The notes: generated by a model not told the origin, from the sequence alone. Positions 1-10,505 are shown, counted from the stretch's first letter. The stretch is DNA of 64,000 nt from Acidianus manzaensis (GCF_002116695.1 NZ_CP020477.1:1165501-1229500); one strand, 5' to 3'. Translations and numbers: made by a program.

Positions 1-1200
1 CTCTACTTTTCCATAATCATAGAATCCTTTACCAGTCTTAACACCAAGCTCTTTATTATTTACCTTCTCTAATAACAAATTATCTACTTGGACGTTTAAT
101 CCTATCTTCCTTAATTCCTCTATCGAATTAACAATTTTATCTATTCCATACTCGTCGGCATATTGAAATATTCCTTTTGGAAAACCTAAGCCTAGCTTTA
201 CTCCTAAATCAATATCGTTTCTAGTAGCTATTCCTTCTCTTAATAATCTGGAAGCCTCGTTAACTCCCAAAGAGATTAATAATTCTGGCCTCATTTTTTC
301 AGCATAATCCTTTGGAATATCTGGTTTAACATACTTGCCTTGAGGATACTCATAGAATCCTTTACCAGTCTTAACACCAAGCTCTTTACTTTCAAATTTT
401 TTCTGAATAATGCTACATAACGGAATATTAGACGCAGATTTATCATACTCCTCAAAACTTTTTCCAACATAATAGGCAACATCTATTCCAGTGTAATCTA
501 AAAGTTCGAATATTCCCATTGGGAAATTTAATTTATATCTAGCTACAGCGTCTATTGTAAAATAATCTGCAATTCCTTTTTCTACTAGAACACAAGCTAC
601 TCCATTTATTGCTGCTAGAATTCTGTTTACTATATATCCTGGCACATCTTTATTAATCATTATTGGCTGTTTTCCTAATTTTTTTGCTAACTCATATACT
701 GTCTTTGCTGTATCGTCACTAGTTTTATCTCCTTTCATTACTTCTACTAATGGCATCAACACTGGAGGATTAAAGAAATGCATCCCTACTACTCTCTGAG
801 GATTTTTAGCATTTTCAGCTATCTTTGATATAGGTAAACTACTAGTGTTTGTAGCTAATATTGCGTCAGATGATAGAATTTGACTAAGTTTTGAGAATAT
901 TTCTGCTTTTATTTCCATTTTTTCTGGAGATGCTTCTATTGCGAAATCTACATCTTTTATTATATCTGGAAATCCTACAATTGTGGTTATTCTTGACATT
1001 ATGCTGTCTATACTTTCCTTTATTTCTCCTCTCTCTTGGAGCTTTGATAAACTCCATTTAATTTTTTCCATTGCATTTTTAAGCAAGTCTTCTGCTACAT
1101 CGTTTAAATACACTTTATATCCAGCAATAGCTAATAATTCTGCTATTCCATGTCCCATAGTACCTGCTCCTACAACTAAAGCCTTCTGAATTTGTGGCAT
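1..1200 (-). CDS. 3-hydroxyacyl-CoA (3-hydroxybutyryl-CoA) dehydrogenase, probably fused to crotonase; 3' end cut by window
   Basis: The gene begins at the ATG complementary to 1198-1200 and is open for 400 codons to the window edge. It opens with an NAD-binding Rossmann motif (VGAGTMGHGIA, about residues 9-19) and continues with the 3HCDH domain (NTSSLPIS, HFFNPP). Two successive C-terminal 3HCDH modules each end in the same KELGVKTGKGFY string. This N-terminal layout is that of the Sulfolobales bifunctional crotonyl-CoA hydratase/(S)-3-hydroxybutyryl-CoA dehydrogenase, whose crotonase domain would lie beyond the edge. It would oxidise 3-hydroxybutyryl-CoA to acetoacetyl-CoA, and the thiolase 1.3 kb away fits as the next step. 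The fusion is inferred; the dehydrogenase is clear. Confidence 0.9.
   Translation of the reverse strand, partial: MPQIQKALVVGAGTMGHGIAELLAIAGYKVYLNDVAEDLLKNAMEKIKWSLSKLQERGEIKESIDSIMSRITTIVGFPDIIKDVDFAIEASPEKMEIKAEIFSKLSQILSSDAILATNTSSLPISKIAENAKNPQRVVGMHFFNPPVLMPLVEVMKGDKTSDDTAKTVYELAKKLGKQPIMINKDVPGYIVNRILAAINGVACVLVEKGIADYFTIDAVARYKLNFPMGIFELLDYTGIDVAYYVGKSFEEYDKSASNIPLCSIIQKKFESKELGVKTGKGFYEYPQGKYVKPDIPKDYAEKMRPELLISLGVNEASRLLREGIATRNDIDLGVKLGLGFPKGIFQYADEYGIDKIVNSIEELRKIGLNVQVDNLLLEKVNNKELGVKTGKGFYDYGKVE
17..388. repeat. 39-bp perfect direct repeat inside the dehydrogenase gene (copies 17-55 and 350-388)
   Basis: The two copies are identical over 39 bp and lie 333 bp (111 codons) apart in the same reading frame. 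They encode the end of each of the two C-terminal 3HCDH modules (KELGVKTGKGFY). The domain duplication is ancient, so perfect DNA identity here, including wobble positions, suggests gene conversion rather than only protein-level constraint. Confidence 0.9.
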
Positions 1201-1353
1201 AAATTATATATCATGAATTTACTTAAAAAGATTTTTTAGTGAACTATAAAAAAGAAAATAGTAGAAAAATAAAATAAAGGTATTAGAATTTTTTCCAATA
1301 TTAAGGAATCTTTTTATACTCGAAAAAATAAATTAAAACTAGGTGCTAATATT

Positions 1354-2262
1354 ATGCCTCTAGATCCTAAAGTTAGGGAATTTTTAAGCTATTACTATAA
1401 GAATTTTCAGGAGATACACTCTTTCCAAGAGTTTAGAGAAAAAACTAATTCTCTACTAGCTAATTTAGCTCCTAAGGAAAAAATATATAAAACTGAAGAT
1501 AAAACAATAAAAACTGAAGACGGATATAATTTACCTATAAGAATATATTACCCAAATGATAGAAAAGATTTACCAATAGTACTTCATTTCCATGGAGGTG
1601 CATGGATTTTAGGAAATATTGAGACCGAAGATGCTATATCTAGAGTTTTGGCAAACGCTTGCAATTGTATAGTTATTTCGGTAGATTACAGACTTGCTCC
1701 AGAATATAAATTTCCCACAGCCGTGAACGATTGTTTTACCGCAACTAAATGGGCATATGAAAATGCTGACAATTTAGGAAAAAGAAATATAGGAGTATTT
1801 GGAATAAGTGCAGGAGGAAACCTAGCTTCTGTTGTAGCATTACTTTCTAGAGATAAAGGTATTAAATTATCAGCTCAAGCATTAGTAGTACCTTTTGTTT
1901 ATCCAGATCTAGCCTCAAAATCAATGAATGAATATAGTAAAGGATATTTCCTTGATATAAATGTACCAGTAGATAATTCAATTTCTTTATATATTAGAGA
2001 CCAACACGATCTTCTTAATCCATTACTATCACCTTTAACAGCAGATAATCTAAGTAATTTACCACCAGCAATAGTTGTAACAGCAGAATATGATCCACTA
2101 AGAGATCAAGGCGAGGCATACGCTAGCCGATTAATCCAATCTAACGTAGATACAATAAGTATCAGAATAAATGGTGAGATTCATGCATTCATAGGATCTC
2201 CTAACGTATCTAGAAGAGTCACGCTTATGGTAGGAGCAGTACTAAAAGATTTACTGAAATAG
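1354..2262 (+). CDS. alpha/beta-hydrolase, hormone-sensitive-lipase (HSL) family carboxylesterase
   Basis: This 302-aa cytoplasmic enzyme is about the usual length for archaeal HSL-family esterases. It has the oxyanion-hole motif HGGA at residues 80-83. The nucleophile elbow GISAG (150-154) places the catalytic Ser at 152. Asp247 (EYDPLRD) and His277 (HAF) complete the triad. It would hydrolyse short- to medium-chain esters; the natural substrate cannot be read from the sequence. It starts at ATG and stands alone between a divergent dehydrogenase gene and a downstream thiolase 280 bp away. A TATA-like AT-rich stretch lies just upstream. Confidence 0.92.
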   Translation: MPLDPKVREFLSYYYKNFQEIHSFQEFREKTNSLLANLAPKEKIYKTEDKTIKTEDGYNLPIRIYYPNDRKDLPIVLHFHGGAWILGNIETEDAISRVLANACNCIVISVDYRLAPEYKFPTAVNDCFTATKWAYENADNLGKRNIGVFGISAGGNLASVVALLSRDKGIKLSAQALVVPFVYPDLASKSMNEYSKGYFLDINVPVDNSISLYIRDQHDLLNPLLSPLTADNLSNLPPAIVVTAEYDPLRDQGEAYASRLIQSNVDTISIRINGEIHAFIGSPNVSRRVTLMVGAVLKDLLK

Positions 2263-2549
2263 AGAAAATTGACACACACATCGGTATTGAAAAAATTTCT
2301 TAATTCGTATAGAGAAGATATTTACCGATTAATGCTTCTATCACGTATTTTTATCAAAAAGATGAATTAATAACATAATATTTTTTTGATATACTAGTTA
2401 ACTACTTTTATTTAATAAACAGTAAAACTATACTTAAATATTTCGTAGCTACAGATTAAGAATCTAACTTACAATGCTATAATTGCCATAAGTCTTTTAT
2501 CTATTCTTATATACCTCTCTTACGCTAAAATATAATAGTGAAAAGTTTT

Positions 2550-3737
2550 ATGATGGAAGATGTTTATATAGTAGACTTTCTAAGAACTCCATTTACTAGA
2601 TTTAGTAGAAAAGATCCGCAAAAAGATCCATTCTACAATTTAAGGCCAGAAGAATTAGCTTCCCTAGTAATAAGAAAAATAATAGAAAAGAATGGAATTG
2701 ATCCCAAAGATATAGACGAATTAATAACTGGATGTGCATTACAAGTAGGAGAACAATGGTCTTTTGGAGGTAGACATGAAGTATTCGCAAGTAGACTTCC
2801 ATATACTATACCAGCTATGGCAGTAGATAGGCAATGTGCATCATCCATTACAACAGTTTCGTTAGGAGCTTCAGAGATAGCATCAGGGATGGCGGATATA
2901 GTTATTGCAGGAGGAGTAGAAAAAATGTCTAAAACTCCAATGTTTGATAATCCACATATCGAAATAAATACCAAATTTTTAACAGATCCTACTTATGCTG
3001 AATATGATCTAGGAAACGGATACGTAATGGGACTAACTGCAGAAAAATTAGCTGAAGAAGCAGGAATATCTAGAGAAGAAATGGATCAATTTTCACTACG
3101 TAGCCATAAATTGGCATATTTAGCTTATCAAAATGGATATTTTAAAAACGAAATCTTACCAATAGAAATAGACGTAGAAGGCAAAAAGATAACTTTAGAT
3201 CAAGATCAGTCAATAAGACCAGATACAACTATAGAAAAACTATCTCAATTACCGCCAGCTTTTAAGCAGAATGGAAAAATTACTGCAGGAAATTCTGCAC
3301 CATTGAATTCTGGTGCGTCTTACCTATTATTAATGTCTAAGAATGCAGTTCGAAAATACGGACTAACTCCAATGGCAAAAATTAGAAGTTATGGATTTGC
3401 AGGAGTTCCACCAGATGTTATGGGAAAGGGACCAGTACCAGCTTCAAAAAAGGCACTAGATAAAGCCAATTTAAATTCTTCACAAATTGACTTATGGGAA
3501 ATAAATGAGGCATTTGCAGTCGTAGTACTTAATGCAATTAAAGAGTTAAAAATTGATGAAGATAAAATAAACAAAAGAGGAGGTGCAATAGCTATTGGCC
3601 ATCCACTAGGAGCAACTGGGGCTAGAATTATTGGTACGTTAGCAAGACAGCTTTTAATAGAAGGAAAAGACTATGGAGTAGCTACTTTGTGCGTTGGAGG
3701 AGGACAAGGAGCATCAGTAGTTATAGAAAGAGTCTGA
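2550..3737 (+). CDS. acetyl-CoA C-acetyltransferase (thiolase), acetoacetyl-CoA type
   Basis: This degradative/biosynthetic-type thiolase has 395 aa from the chosen ATG. Both catalytic cysteines are visible: DRQCASS (about residue 96 from this start) and CVGGGQGA near the C-terminus. The NEAF and GHPLGATGAR motifs are intact, so it should be active. It interconverts acetoacetyl-CoA and two acetyl-CoA, or acts on longer 3-ketoacyl-CoAs. A GTG twelve bases upstream (2538) could be an alternative start, but homologues begin near the MEDVYIV string, so the paired ATGs at 2550/2553 are preferred. Neighbouring 3-hydroxyacyl-CoA dehydrogenase and acyl-CoA dehydrogenase genes suggest beta-oxidation or the last steps of the hydroxybutyrate cycle. 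Confidence 0.93.
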   Translation: MMEDVYIVDFLRTPFTRFSRKDPQKDPFYNLRPEELASLVIRKIIEKNGIDPKDIDELITGCALQVGEQWSFGGRHEVFASRLPYTIPAMAVDRQCASSITTVSLGASEIASGMADIVIAGGVEKMSKTPMFDNPHIEINTKFLTDPTYAEYDLGNGYVMGLTAEKLAEEAGISREEMDQFSLRSHKLAYLAYQNGYFKNEILPIEIDVEGKKITLDQDQSIRPDTTIEKLSQLPPAFKQNGKITAGNSAPLNSGASYLLLMSKNAVRKYGLTPMAKIRSYGFAGVPPDVMGKGPVPASKKALDKANLNSSQIDLWEINEAFAVVVLNAIKELKIDEDKINKRGGAIAIGHPLGATGARIIGTLARQLLIEGKDYGVATLCVGGGQGASVVIERV

Positions 3738-3743
3738 TTTTTT
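3738..3743 (+). terminator. oligo-T tract after thiolase
   Basis: Six T residues follow the stop codon directly. Archaeal RNA polymerase terminates on such tracts without a hairpin. Function is inferred from position only. Confidence 0.35.
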
Positions 3744-3896
3744 ATAAATTCCAAATCTTATGTTTAGTTAGCAGATTTATATAATTCAACATTTTTTGTC
3801 CTTAAAACTAGTCGCATTTAGAACAAGCATTTCAACATTATCCTTATTCGTAATATTTAGAAAAGATTTTAAATTAGATAAACATTACTAATAATT

Positions 3897-5099
3897 ATGG
3901 TTCTACCATTTAGTAGTGTCGAAACATTCTCTATAAATATATCAGAAAAGCATGAGTTATTTAGAAGAGCAGTAAGGGAATTTATGGAAAGAGATATAGC
4001 AAGTTATGTAGAAAAGGGAGAAAAAGAAGGCAATATACCAGAAGAACTATTGCAAAAAGCAAGAGATTTAGGATTATTTGGAATTAACGTCCCAGAACAG
4101 TATGGAGGATCTGGTGGAGATGTACTAATGACTGCTATAGCCCAAGAAGAAATGTGCAGAATCTGGCCATCTTTTTCTGTAAGAGTAATGATAGGAGGAC
4201 TTTATATGGCTCCGATTTTACTTTATGGAAATGAGGAGCAAAAGAAAAAATACGTAATACCAGTAGCAAAAGGTGAGAAAAAGGCAGCATTTGCAAATAC
4301 TGAACCCGGAGCTGGTTCAGACGTAGCAGGAATTCAATCTACAGCAAAAAAGGTAAATGGAAAATATATACTTAATGGAAGGAAAATATTTATAACAAAT
4401 GGAGGAGTTGCTGATTATTATGTAGTTACTGCTAGAACGTCGCCCCCAGAACCCAACGCAAGATGGAAAGGAATATCAATGTTTATAGTAGATAGAAATT
4501 GGAAAGGAGTAAAAGTAGTAGGCAGAATAGATACTACAGGCTTAAAGGCTTCAAATACTGCAGAATTATCTTTTGAAGATGTTGAAATCCCAGCCGAAAA
4601 TTTAATTGGAGAAGAAGGACAAGGATTTAAATATGCCATGGCAACATTTGATAGAACTAGAGTAGGTGTAGCTGCACAAGCTTTAGGTGTAGCACAAGCA
4701 GCTTTAGAGAGAACAGTATCGTATTCAATGCAGAGAAAAGCATTCGAAACACCGTTAGTTGGATTTGAATTAGTACAAGAAAAAATTGCAGAATCGATGA
4801 CCGAAGTAAATACTGCAAGACTATTAACTTACTGGGCTGCTTCATTATGGGATAGAGGATCAGAAAACGAGGCAATAATAGCATCATCAATGGCAAAGTT
4901 ATTTACTACCGAAATAGCAGAAAAGGCAGTTATTAGAGCAATAACAGTACATGGAGGTTATGGAGTATCCACCTCTTTAGGTATAGAAAGGATGCTGAGA
5001 GATGTAGAAATCATGAAAATATATGAAGGAGCTAATGATATACAGAAATTAACTATTATAAAAGAATCCGCTAGAAGACTTTTAGGAATTAAACTATAA
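3897..5099 (+). CDS. acyl-CoA dehydrogenase (FAD-dependent)
   Basis: At 400 aa it has the normal length. Domain order is an N-terminal helical domain, a beta domain (ANTEPGAGSD is the FAD/substrate signature) and a C-terminal helical domain. The C-terminal YEGANDIQ motif places the likely catalytic base at Glu377. It introduces a trans-2,3 double bond into acyl-CoA and passes electrons to ETF. Chain-length preference cannot be judged. It is transcribed alone, 160 bp after the thiolase, with a TATA-like run (ttttaaatta) about 25-30 nt before the ATG. Confidence 0.94.
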   Translation: MVLPFSSVETFSINISEKHELFRRAVREFMERDIASYVEKGEKEGNIPEELLQKARDLGLFGINVPEQYGGSGGDVLMTAIAQEEMCRIWPSFSVRVMIGGLYMAPILLYGNEEQKKKYVIPVAKGEKKAAFANTEPGAGSDVAGIQSTAKKVNGKYILNGRKIFITNGGVADYYVVTARTSPPEPNARWKGISMFIVDRNWKGVKVVGRIDTTGLKASNTAELSFEDVEIPAENLIGEEGQGFKYAMATFDRTRVGVAAQALGVAQAALERTVSYSMQRKAFETPLVGFELVQEKIAESMTEVNTARLLTYWAASLWDRGSENEAIIASSMAKLFTTEIAEKAVIRAITVHGGYGVSTSLGIERMLRDVEIMKIYEGANDIQKLTIIKESARRLLGIKL

Positions 5100-5482
5100 T
5101 ATTTATTTTGAAGTAATATTAAGTCGTTTTCTATATAAAGACTAAAACATTATCTTATGGAGAAAACAATAATATTTGAAAAACGATAGATAATGATTAA
5201 TATGTTTTATTTTTTAAATGCTAGGCTTTTATTTTAAAAAAGTGATTTACGTTAAAAAGTTATAATATAGTATACATTTGTCACTGAAATATAGAAATGT
5301 ATGTAACTTATTATATTATGTTATTTTTTATTGTACTCCATAAATTATATCTAGAAGAATCATTCGATATATGATGTTTAAATTCCAGCAAATATAAGTT
5401 AACTCCATTTAACAATTAACTGCATCATATAAAAACTATAAATATATTGATGATTACTCTGAATAAAAATATAATGAAAAAA
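5100..5482. other. intergenic region between convergent genes; nothing recognised
   Basis: This 383-bp, very A+T-rich stretch lies between the 3' ends of the acyl-CoA dehydrogenase and MaoC genes. I read both strands and found no plausible small ORF, RNA gene or long inverted repeat. Confidence 0.6.
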
Positions 5483-5968
5483 TTATCCTTTCCACGTGCT
5501 TCCTTTCTTCCTAACCATAAATACTCTATCGAATTCTATAATCTTCTCCCCTCTCTGATTATATCCGTATGTTCTAATTTTTACTATTCCAAAACCTAGT
5601 CTACTTTTAGACTCTCTAGCTTCTATTACTTCAGCTTCCGCATAAATGGTATCACCTGCAAATACAGGGGATTCAAACTTAACGTTATCTATACCTAACA
5701 TAAATCCGTTTTGACTTGTCTCCTCAACTAATAGTCCTGCCACAATAGATAAGGTAAGAAAACCATTTACTACTAATCTGCCATTAAATGGTTCACCCTT
5801 GAAATATTTTTCTGTATAGTCTTTATTAAAATGAATCTGATTAGAATTATTAGTTAATAGAGTAAACCATATATTATCTACATCTGTTATAGTTCTACCA
5901 ACTTTGCTTTTAAATTTTAATCCTACTTTCAAATCTTCAAAAAATGGACCTTCTGCACTTTCTGACAT
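5483..5968 (-). CDS. MaoC-like hot-dog-fold dehydratase/hydratase
   Basis: At 161 aa it has the usual size of a single hot-dog MaoC domain. The string NSNQIHFNKDY corresponds to the hydratase-2 active-site motif (Asp/Asn-x-x-x-x-His), and the GRLVVNGFLTLS segment to the following hot-dog helix. Such enzymes hydrate 2-enoyl-CoA or mesaconyl-CoA-type substrates. The canonical catalytic Asp appears to be Asn here, so substrate and even activity are uncertain. It is monocistronic, convergent with the acyl-CoA dehydrogenase and divergent from the carboxypeptidase. Confidence 0.8.
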   Translation of the reverse strand: MSESAEGPFFEDLKVGLKFKSKVGRTITDVDNIWFTLLTNNSNQIHFNKDYTEKYFKGEPFNGRLVVNGFLTLSIVAGLLVEETSQNGFMLGIDNVKFESPVFAGDTIYAEAEVIEARESKSRLGFGIVKIRTYGYNQRGEKIIEFDRVFMVRKKGSTWKG

Positions 5969-6074
5969 AATACATATTTTATATTCGTATTTATTTTAAT
6001 TTATCGACTTATCATTTATTTTTAGTACTAACATATGTACTTAGCTTTTTATTTTCTTCTTTTGATTTACATAC

Positions 6075-7475
6075 ATGTATGAAGATATTTGGGCAATAGA
6101 TCACGCATTAAACCTCTTGGAATGGGATATTCAAACCTACATGCCTCCTTCAGGAATAGAAGAAAGAGGAGAAGCAATAGCTAGATTATTTGCTTTAAAG
6201 AGAAAATTACTGTTAGGCATTAGAGGAGAAATCGAAAAAATCGAACCTAAAGATGACGTTGAGAAAGGAATAAAAAGAGTCTTAGAAAGGCAATATAAGT
6301 ACTACGATGCAGTACCAGAAGAATTAGATATGAAACTTAATAAAATAACATCTGAAGCAACAGTAATTTGGAGAAATGCTAAGAATACTGGAAAGTTTAG
6401 TATATTTAAACCATATTTGGAACAAATAATAGATATAAACAGAGAAATAGCTCAAAGGTTAGGTTACAAAGATCATCCTTATAGTGCTCTACTTGATTTA
6501 TATGAAGAAGGATTTACTGTAACAGACGCTGATAAAATATTTGCAGAATTATTACCAGGATTATCATCAATCTTAGACAGACTAGACAATAGATTTACCA
6601 AAAAATATCATTTTGAAGATGATAAATACGACGTATCTAAAATGAGTAAAGTAATGGAGAACATAGCTTATGAAGTATTAAAAATGCCTAAAGATAGATT
6701 TAGAATAGACTTATCTCCTCATCCTTTCACTACTTCTATGGATAGAGATGATGTAAGGATAACTTTAAGATATGAAGGATACGACTTCAAAAGAGCACTT
6801 TACTCCTTAGTTCATGAAAGTGGACATGCTATTTACGAACTACAAATAGATCGCAACTTAGAATACACTCCATTAGCTTCTTCTCCCTCTACAGGTATCC
6901 ATGAATCTCAATCTAGATTTTTTGAAAATATAGTTGGAAGAAGCTACGATTTCATTAAATTAATATATCCTTATCTAGAAGTTAGTGATCCTATTGAAGA
7001 CGTATACTACTACGTTAATACTGTTAAAAGACAACCAATAAGAGTTGATGCAGACGAAGTAACATATAATTTTCATATCGCCATAAGGTATGAGATCGAG
7101 AAAAAAGCAATAGAAGGAAGTCTAGAAGCTAATGAGTTTCCTTCAGTTTTTAATGAATTAATGGAGAAATACCTAGGAATAACACCTAAGAATGATGGAG
7201 AGGGCGTATTACAAGATGTACACTGGAGTCAAGGCTCTTTTGGTTATTTTCCTACTTACACGTTAGGGAATGTAATAGCTGGAATGGTTTATTACCATCT
7301 AAAGAATAGTATAGGATTTAACGTTAATAATATTGAAGGAATAAAGGATTGGTTAAGAGAAAAGATTCACAAGTATGGCGCAATATACTCACCTAAGGAA
7401 TTGCAATTAAAATCCTTTGGAGAAGCGTATAATCCGTCTAGATTATTAGATTATATGAAAGAAAAATACCAATAA
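6075..7475 (+). CDS. thermostable metallocarboxypeptidase, peptidase family M32
   Basis: This 466-aa enzyme is slightly short for the family, which is usually about 490-510 aa. The zinc motif HESGH is at residues 247-251. The family-specific HESQSR follows at 276-281, and RVDADEVTY lies further on. The string [17 protein letters not shown] near the N-terminus is the conserved M32 opening, and it sits close to the ATG, supporting this start. It removes C-terminal amino acids from peptides in the cytoplasm using a divalent metal. It is monocistronic with a T-rich leader. Confidence 0.94.
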   Translation: MYEDIWAIDHALNLLEWDIQTYMPPSGIEERGEAIARLFALKRKLLLGIRGEIEKIEPKDDVEKGIKRVLERQYKYYDAVPEELDMKLNKITSEATVIWRNAKNTGKFSIFKPYLEQIIDINREIAQRLGYKDHPYSALLDLYEEGFTVTDADKIFAELLPGLSSILDRLDNRFTKKYHFEDDKYDVSKMSKVMENIAYEVLKMPKDRFRIDLSPHPFTTSMDRDDVRITLRYEGYDFKRALYSLVHESGHAIYELQIDRNLEYTPLASSPSTGIHESQSRFFENIVGRSYDFIKLIYPYLEVSDPIEDVYYYVNTVKRQPIRVDADEVTYNFHIAIRYEIEKKAIEGSLEANEFPSVFNELMEKYLGITPKNDGEGVLQDVHWSQGSFGYFPTYTLGNVIAGMVYYHLKNSIGFNVNNIEGIKDWLREKIHKYGAIYSPKELQLKSFGEAYNPSRLLDYMKEKYQ

Positions 7476-7645
7476 TATTCTAAGGCAAAATTCTTTTTAC
7501 ATTTTTCTTAAATACTTGCTTTTGCTGATTATGCATAAGTAATACTCTTGGCTAATAATGAGAGTATAAGACATCATTTGAAAGAACATATAAAAATGAA
7601 GAATTTATGTTAATCTCTTAATTAATATAATATCCTTTTTCCTTA

Positions 7646-9049
7646 TTATAATAATGTAATTCCAACTAGCTTATTTTCTGTCATCTCTAGCATGGTATCT
7701 CTAACTCCTTCTCTTCCTATTCCAGTTTTCTTAAATCCTCCAAATGGTAACGAATCCAATCTTAATCTTGTACTATCGTTTATAATTACTGCACCAAATT
7801 TTAATGCCTTACTAATCTTTAATGCTCTATTTAGATTATTTGTGAATATAGCAGATTGTAATCCGTATTCAGTGGAATTAGCTATACTAATTGCTTCTTC
7901 GTCGCTCTTAACTGTGATAATAGGTGCTATAGGACCAAATACTTCTGTTTTTAAACTAAGCATATCTAAGTTGGCATTAGGTATTATAGTTAATGGGAAG
8001 AAGTAACCATTTTTTAGTCCATCTACTACTTCCACTTTACCTCCTTTAATTTTAGCATCCTCTACTATTTTATTTAATTTTTCAATACTTTCTTCATTTA
8101 TTACGGGTCCAACGTCAGTTGATTCATCCAATGGATCGCCTATTTTTAGAGCTTTAACTTTTTCATAAAAAGCCTTAGTAAACTTATCTGCTATTTCTTG
8201 TCTTACTATTATTCTTTTTCCAGCATTACAATTTTGTCCTGCATATTCAAATCTAGCTCTAACCGCTATACTAGAAGCTCTTTCAATATCCGCATCTTCT
8301 AAAACAATTATCGGATCTGATCCACCTAATTCCATTATTATTCTTTTACCTAATGATACTGCTTTTGAGGCTATATTTAAACCTGTTTGAGTTGAACCTG
8401 TTAATGTAATTAATCCTATAAGGGGATGTGTAATTATATCATCTCCAATTTCATTACTATAACCTGTAACTACTCTAACTGCACTGTCTGGAAGTCCTGC
8501 CTCACTTAATATCTTTTTCATTTCTAATGCTGCTAGAGGAGTGCTTATACTAGGTTTTACAACTACTGCATTTCCTACAGCTAATGCTGGAGCTACCTTA
8601 TGCGCAAAAGAGTTTATAGGAAAATTAAATGGAAGTATTGCAGAAATTATTCCTATTGGTTCTCTAGTGCTGATCACTATTCTATTTTCATTACCTGGAG
8701 GGTATTCATATGCATCAACTCTGTAGTTATGACCTTCTAGTACTATTGATGCTTCCTCAGCTGTCTGCCTAAAAAGTCTAGATGCTCTCAGAACTTCTAC
8801 TCTAGAATCTTTAATAGGTTTTCCAGCTTCCATCGCAAGAAGCTTTGCTAGATCTTCTTGTCTTTCCTCTAAAATTTCAGAAACTTTTCTTAATATTGCA
8901 GTTCTCTTATATAATGGCATTTTAGATATTTCTTCAAATCCTTTATAGGCTTCTTCAATCTCCTGCCTTACTTCTTCTTTGCTCATCCTTTTTACGGTAC
9001 CTATAACTTTTAAATTAGATGGAGATCTTATCTCTATAACTTCAGACAT
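7646..9049 (-). CDS. NAD(P)-dependent aldehyde dehydrogenase (ALDH superfamily)
   Basis: This 467-aa protein shows the ALDH signatures: the PFNFPINSF cofactor region, TGSTQTG, the general base Glu in MELGGSDP and the catalytic Cys in AGQNCNAGKR. It oxidises an aldehyde to an acid or acyl product. Archaeal relatives act on succinic semialdehyde, lactaldehyde or glyceraldehyde, and the sequence does not let me choose among them. The gene is single, with the divergent M32 peptidase ending 170 bp away and a TATA-like ATATATT run just upstream of the start. Confidence 0.9.
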   Translation of the reverse strand: MSEVIEIRSPSNLKVIGTVKRMSKEEVRQEIEEAYKGFEEISKMPLYKRTAILRKVSEILEERQEDLAKLLAMEAGKPIKDSRVEVLRASRLFRQTAEEASIVLEGHNYRVDAYEYPPGNENRIVISTREPIGIISAILPFNFPINSFAHKVAPALAVGNAVVVKPSISTPLAALEMKKILSEAGLPDSAVRVVTGYSNEIGDDIITHPLIGLITLTGSTQTGLNIASKAVSLGKRIIMELGGSDPIIVLEDADIERASSIAVRARFEYAGQNCNAGKRIIVRQEIADKFTKAFYEKVKALKIGDPLDESTDVGPVINEESIEKLNKIVEDAKIKGGKVEVVDGLKNGYFFPLTIIPNANLDMLSLKTEVFGPIAPIITVKSDEEAISIANSTEYGLQSAIFTNNLNRALKISKALKFGAVIINDSTRLRLDSLPFGGFKKTGIGREGVRDTMLEMTENKLVGITLL

Positions 9050-9179
9050 AATATATTATTATGCTTTGAAAGTTTTAATAGATATTGCACAATATATGCA
9101 TGTAATTTGTATATATACATGATTAACATTTGCTCGCTAATACTAAGTCAAGACCTAAAATATTCTTAACTTGTACATG

Positions 9180-10505
9180 CTATATTATTTCTGATGCTTC
9201 AATCGATTGAGGAACATCTAATAAACCTAAAAATATAGGTATCGGAATAACGTTCTTATCTATTTCTTCTTTTGATAAAAATATTATATCCTTTACCTTG
9301 CCTATAACTTTCTTAACAGATTTTCCGTATTTCACTTCAATTCCAATCAACTTTTCTCTATATTGTATAATAATATCAATTTCTCCATTTTTCTTAAAGT
9401 AAAATGTGGGGAAAATTCTAGCTAGATGAGAAACTACTATTGATTCTGCGAGTTTATTATCGTCTGGAATTTTAGTCATAGCCCAATCAGAAAATGCTCT
9501 ATAAATAAATGGATCGACAAAATAAAACTTCCTTTCTCTCCTAGGTATAGGTTTTCCAGTATTAGGATCTATGCTCATGATTATATTAATGAGGAAAAGT
9601 TTTTCTAAAAGTTCTACATAGGAAATCGCAGTTTTAACATTACCTACTCCATAATCTTTAGATAACGTATGAAAACTGTATTCACTAGACGTTCTTTCTA
9701 TAATTCCCCTTATAGTAGATTTGAAAAAAGACTCACTTCTTCTTAATTTATTAATATCTAATACAATGCTAGATATAAAATCTGAAATAGTACTATTGCT
9801 TACTTTACCAGAATTAAAATAATCTTTTATGGAATTAGGAAATCCTCCAGTAATTAAATAGATATCAAGCAATTCTTTGAGTTTTTGTCTATATTGTATA
9901 TAATTTATTGCATGATTTATAGCATACTCTATATCTCCTTTTGGTATATTAATATTAAATAGTTCTATGAATTTTGAGAAAGATAGTGGATACATTATAA
10001 ATATTTTACCATTTCCCCTTCTACCTGGAAAACTTTCTATTTCTCCTTTAGCTTTCATTGATAATGAGCCGGTAAGAATTAAAACATCATTCTTAAAGTC
10101 TCCCTTATCTATTCTATATTTTATTGCCCTATACCATTCTTTTGGAAAAGTAACTTCATCAAGAATTATAAAGGAATTCTGTATTGCCTCACTTTTCTTT
10201 ATTTTTAAATATTCTTCAATAACTTGATCTAATTCTTTATAATCAGCTAGTTTATCACATGAAAAATAAAAAACCGATTTAGGATTTTTAACGGTATTAA
10301 GTAATTTCTCAACGAGGAGTATTAGCGCGGTAGTTTTACCAACTTGTCTGGGACCTAAAATTATATTAAGCGAAAATGGGACTAGCGGAATCTTTTGTAT
10401 TATATCTGGAATCCACCTAACTTTAGACTCTTTATATTTTCTATAAGTTTCGTTTTCTTCAATTAAGTTCTTAGATCTCCACCACGGATTTTGCTCCTCA
10501 ATCAT
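9180..10505 (-). CDS. archaeal AAA-type ATPase with C-terminal nuclease-like domain (AAA_14/DUF4143 type)
   Basis: It has a Walker A motif GPRQVGKTT about 50 residues in and a Walker B-like ILDEVT. A C-terminal DUF4143-like region ends in an EIDIII...IGIEVKYG string that resembles the PD-(D/E)xK nuclease core. From the ATG at 10505 it is 441 aa; a GTG at 10523 would add six residues. I prefer the ATG because it lies about 25 nt from a TATA-like box, the geometry of a leaderless archaeal transcript. Members are common, often mobile, and of unknown role (DNA repair or toxin-like). Both the promoter box and the 5' end are duplicated. Confidence 0.82.
   Translation of the reverse strand: MIEEQNPWWRSKNLIEENETYRKYKESKVRWIPDIIQKIPLVPFSLNIILGPRQVGKTTALILLVEKLLNTVKNPKSVFYFSCDKLADYKELDQVIEEYLKIKKSEAIQNSFIILDEVTFPKEWYRAIKYRIDKGDFKNDVLILTGSLSMKAKGEIESFPGRRGNGKIFIMYPLSFSKFIELFNINIPKGDIEYAINHAINYIQYRQKLKELLDIYLITGGFPNSIKDYFNSGKVSNSTISDFISSIVLDINKLRRSESFFKSTIRGIIERTSSEYSFHTLSKDYGVGNVKTAISYVELLEKLFLINIIMSIDPNTGKPIPRRERKFYFVDPFIYRAFSDWAMTKIPDDNKLAESIVVSHLARIFPTFYFKKNGEIDIIIQYREKLIGIEVKYGKSVKKVIGKVKDIIFLSKEEIDKNVIPIPIFLGLLDVPQSIEASEII

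Noticed and set aside
2633..2974. 113-codon minus-strand frame in the thiolase gene
   Set aside because: It is antisense to a thiolase with all motifs; no independent support.
5449..5462. tgatga followed by ctga, resembling C/D box RNA signals
   Set aside because: The boxes are only about 5 nt apart, no terminal stem exists and no second box pair follows, so a C/D box sRNA is not supported.
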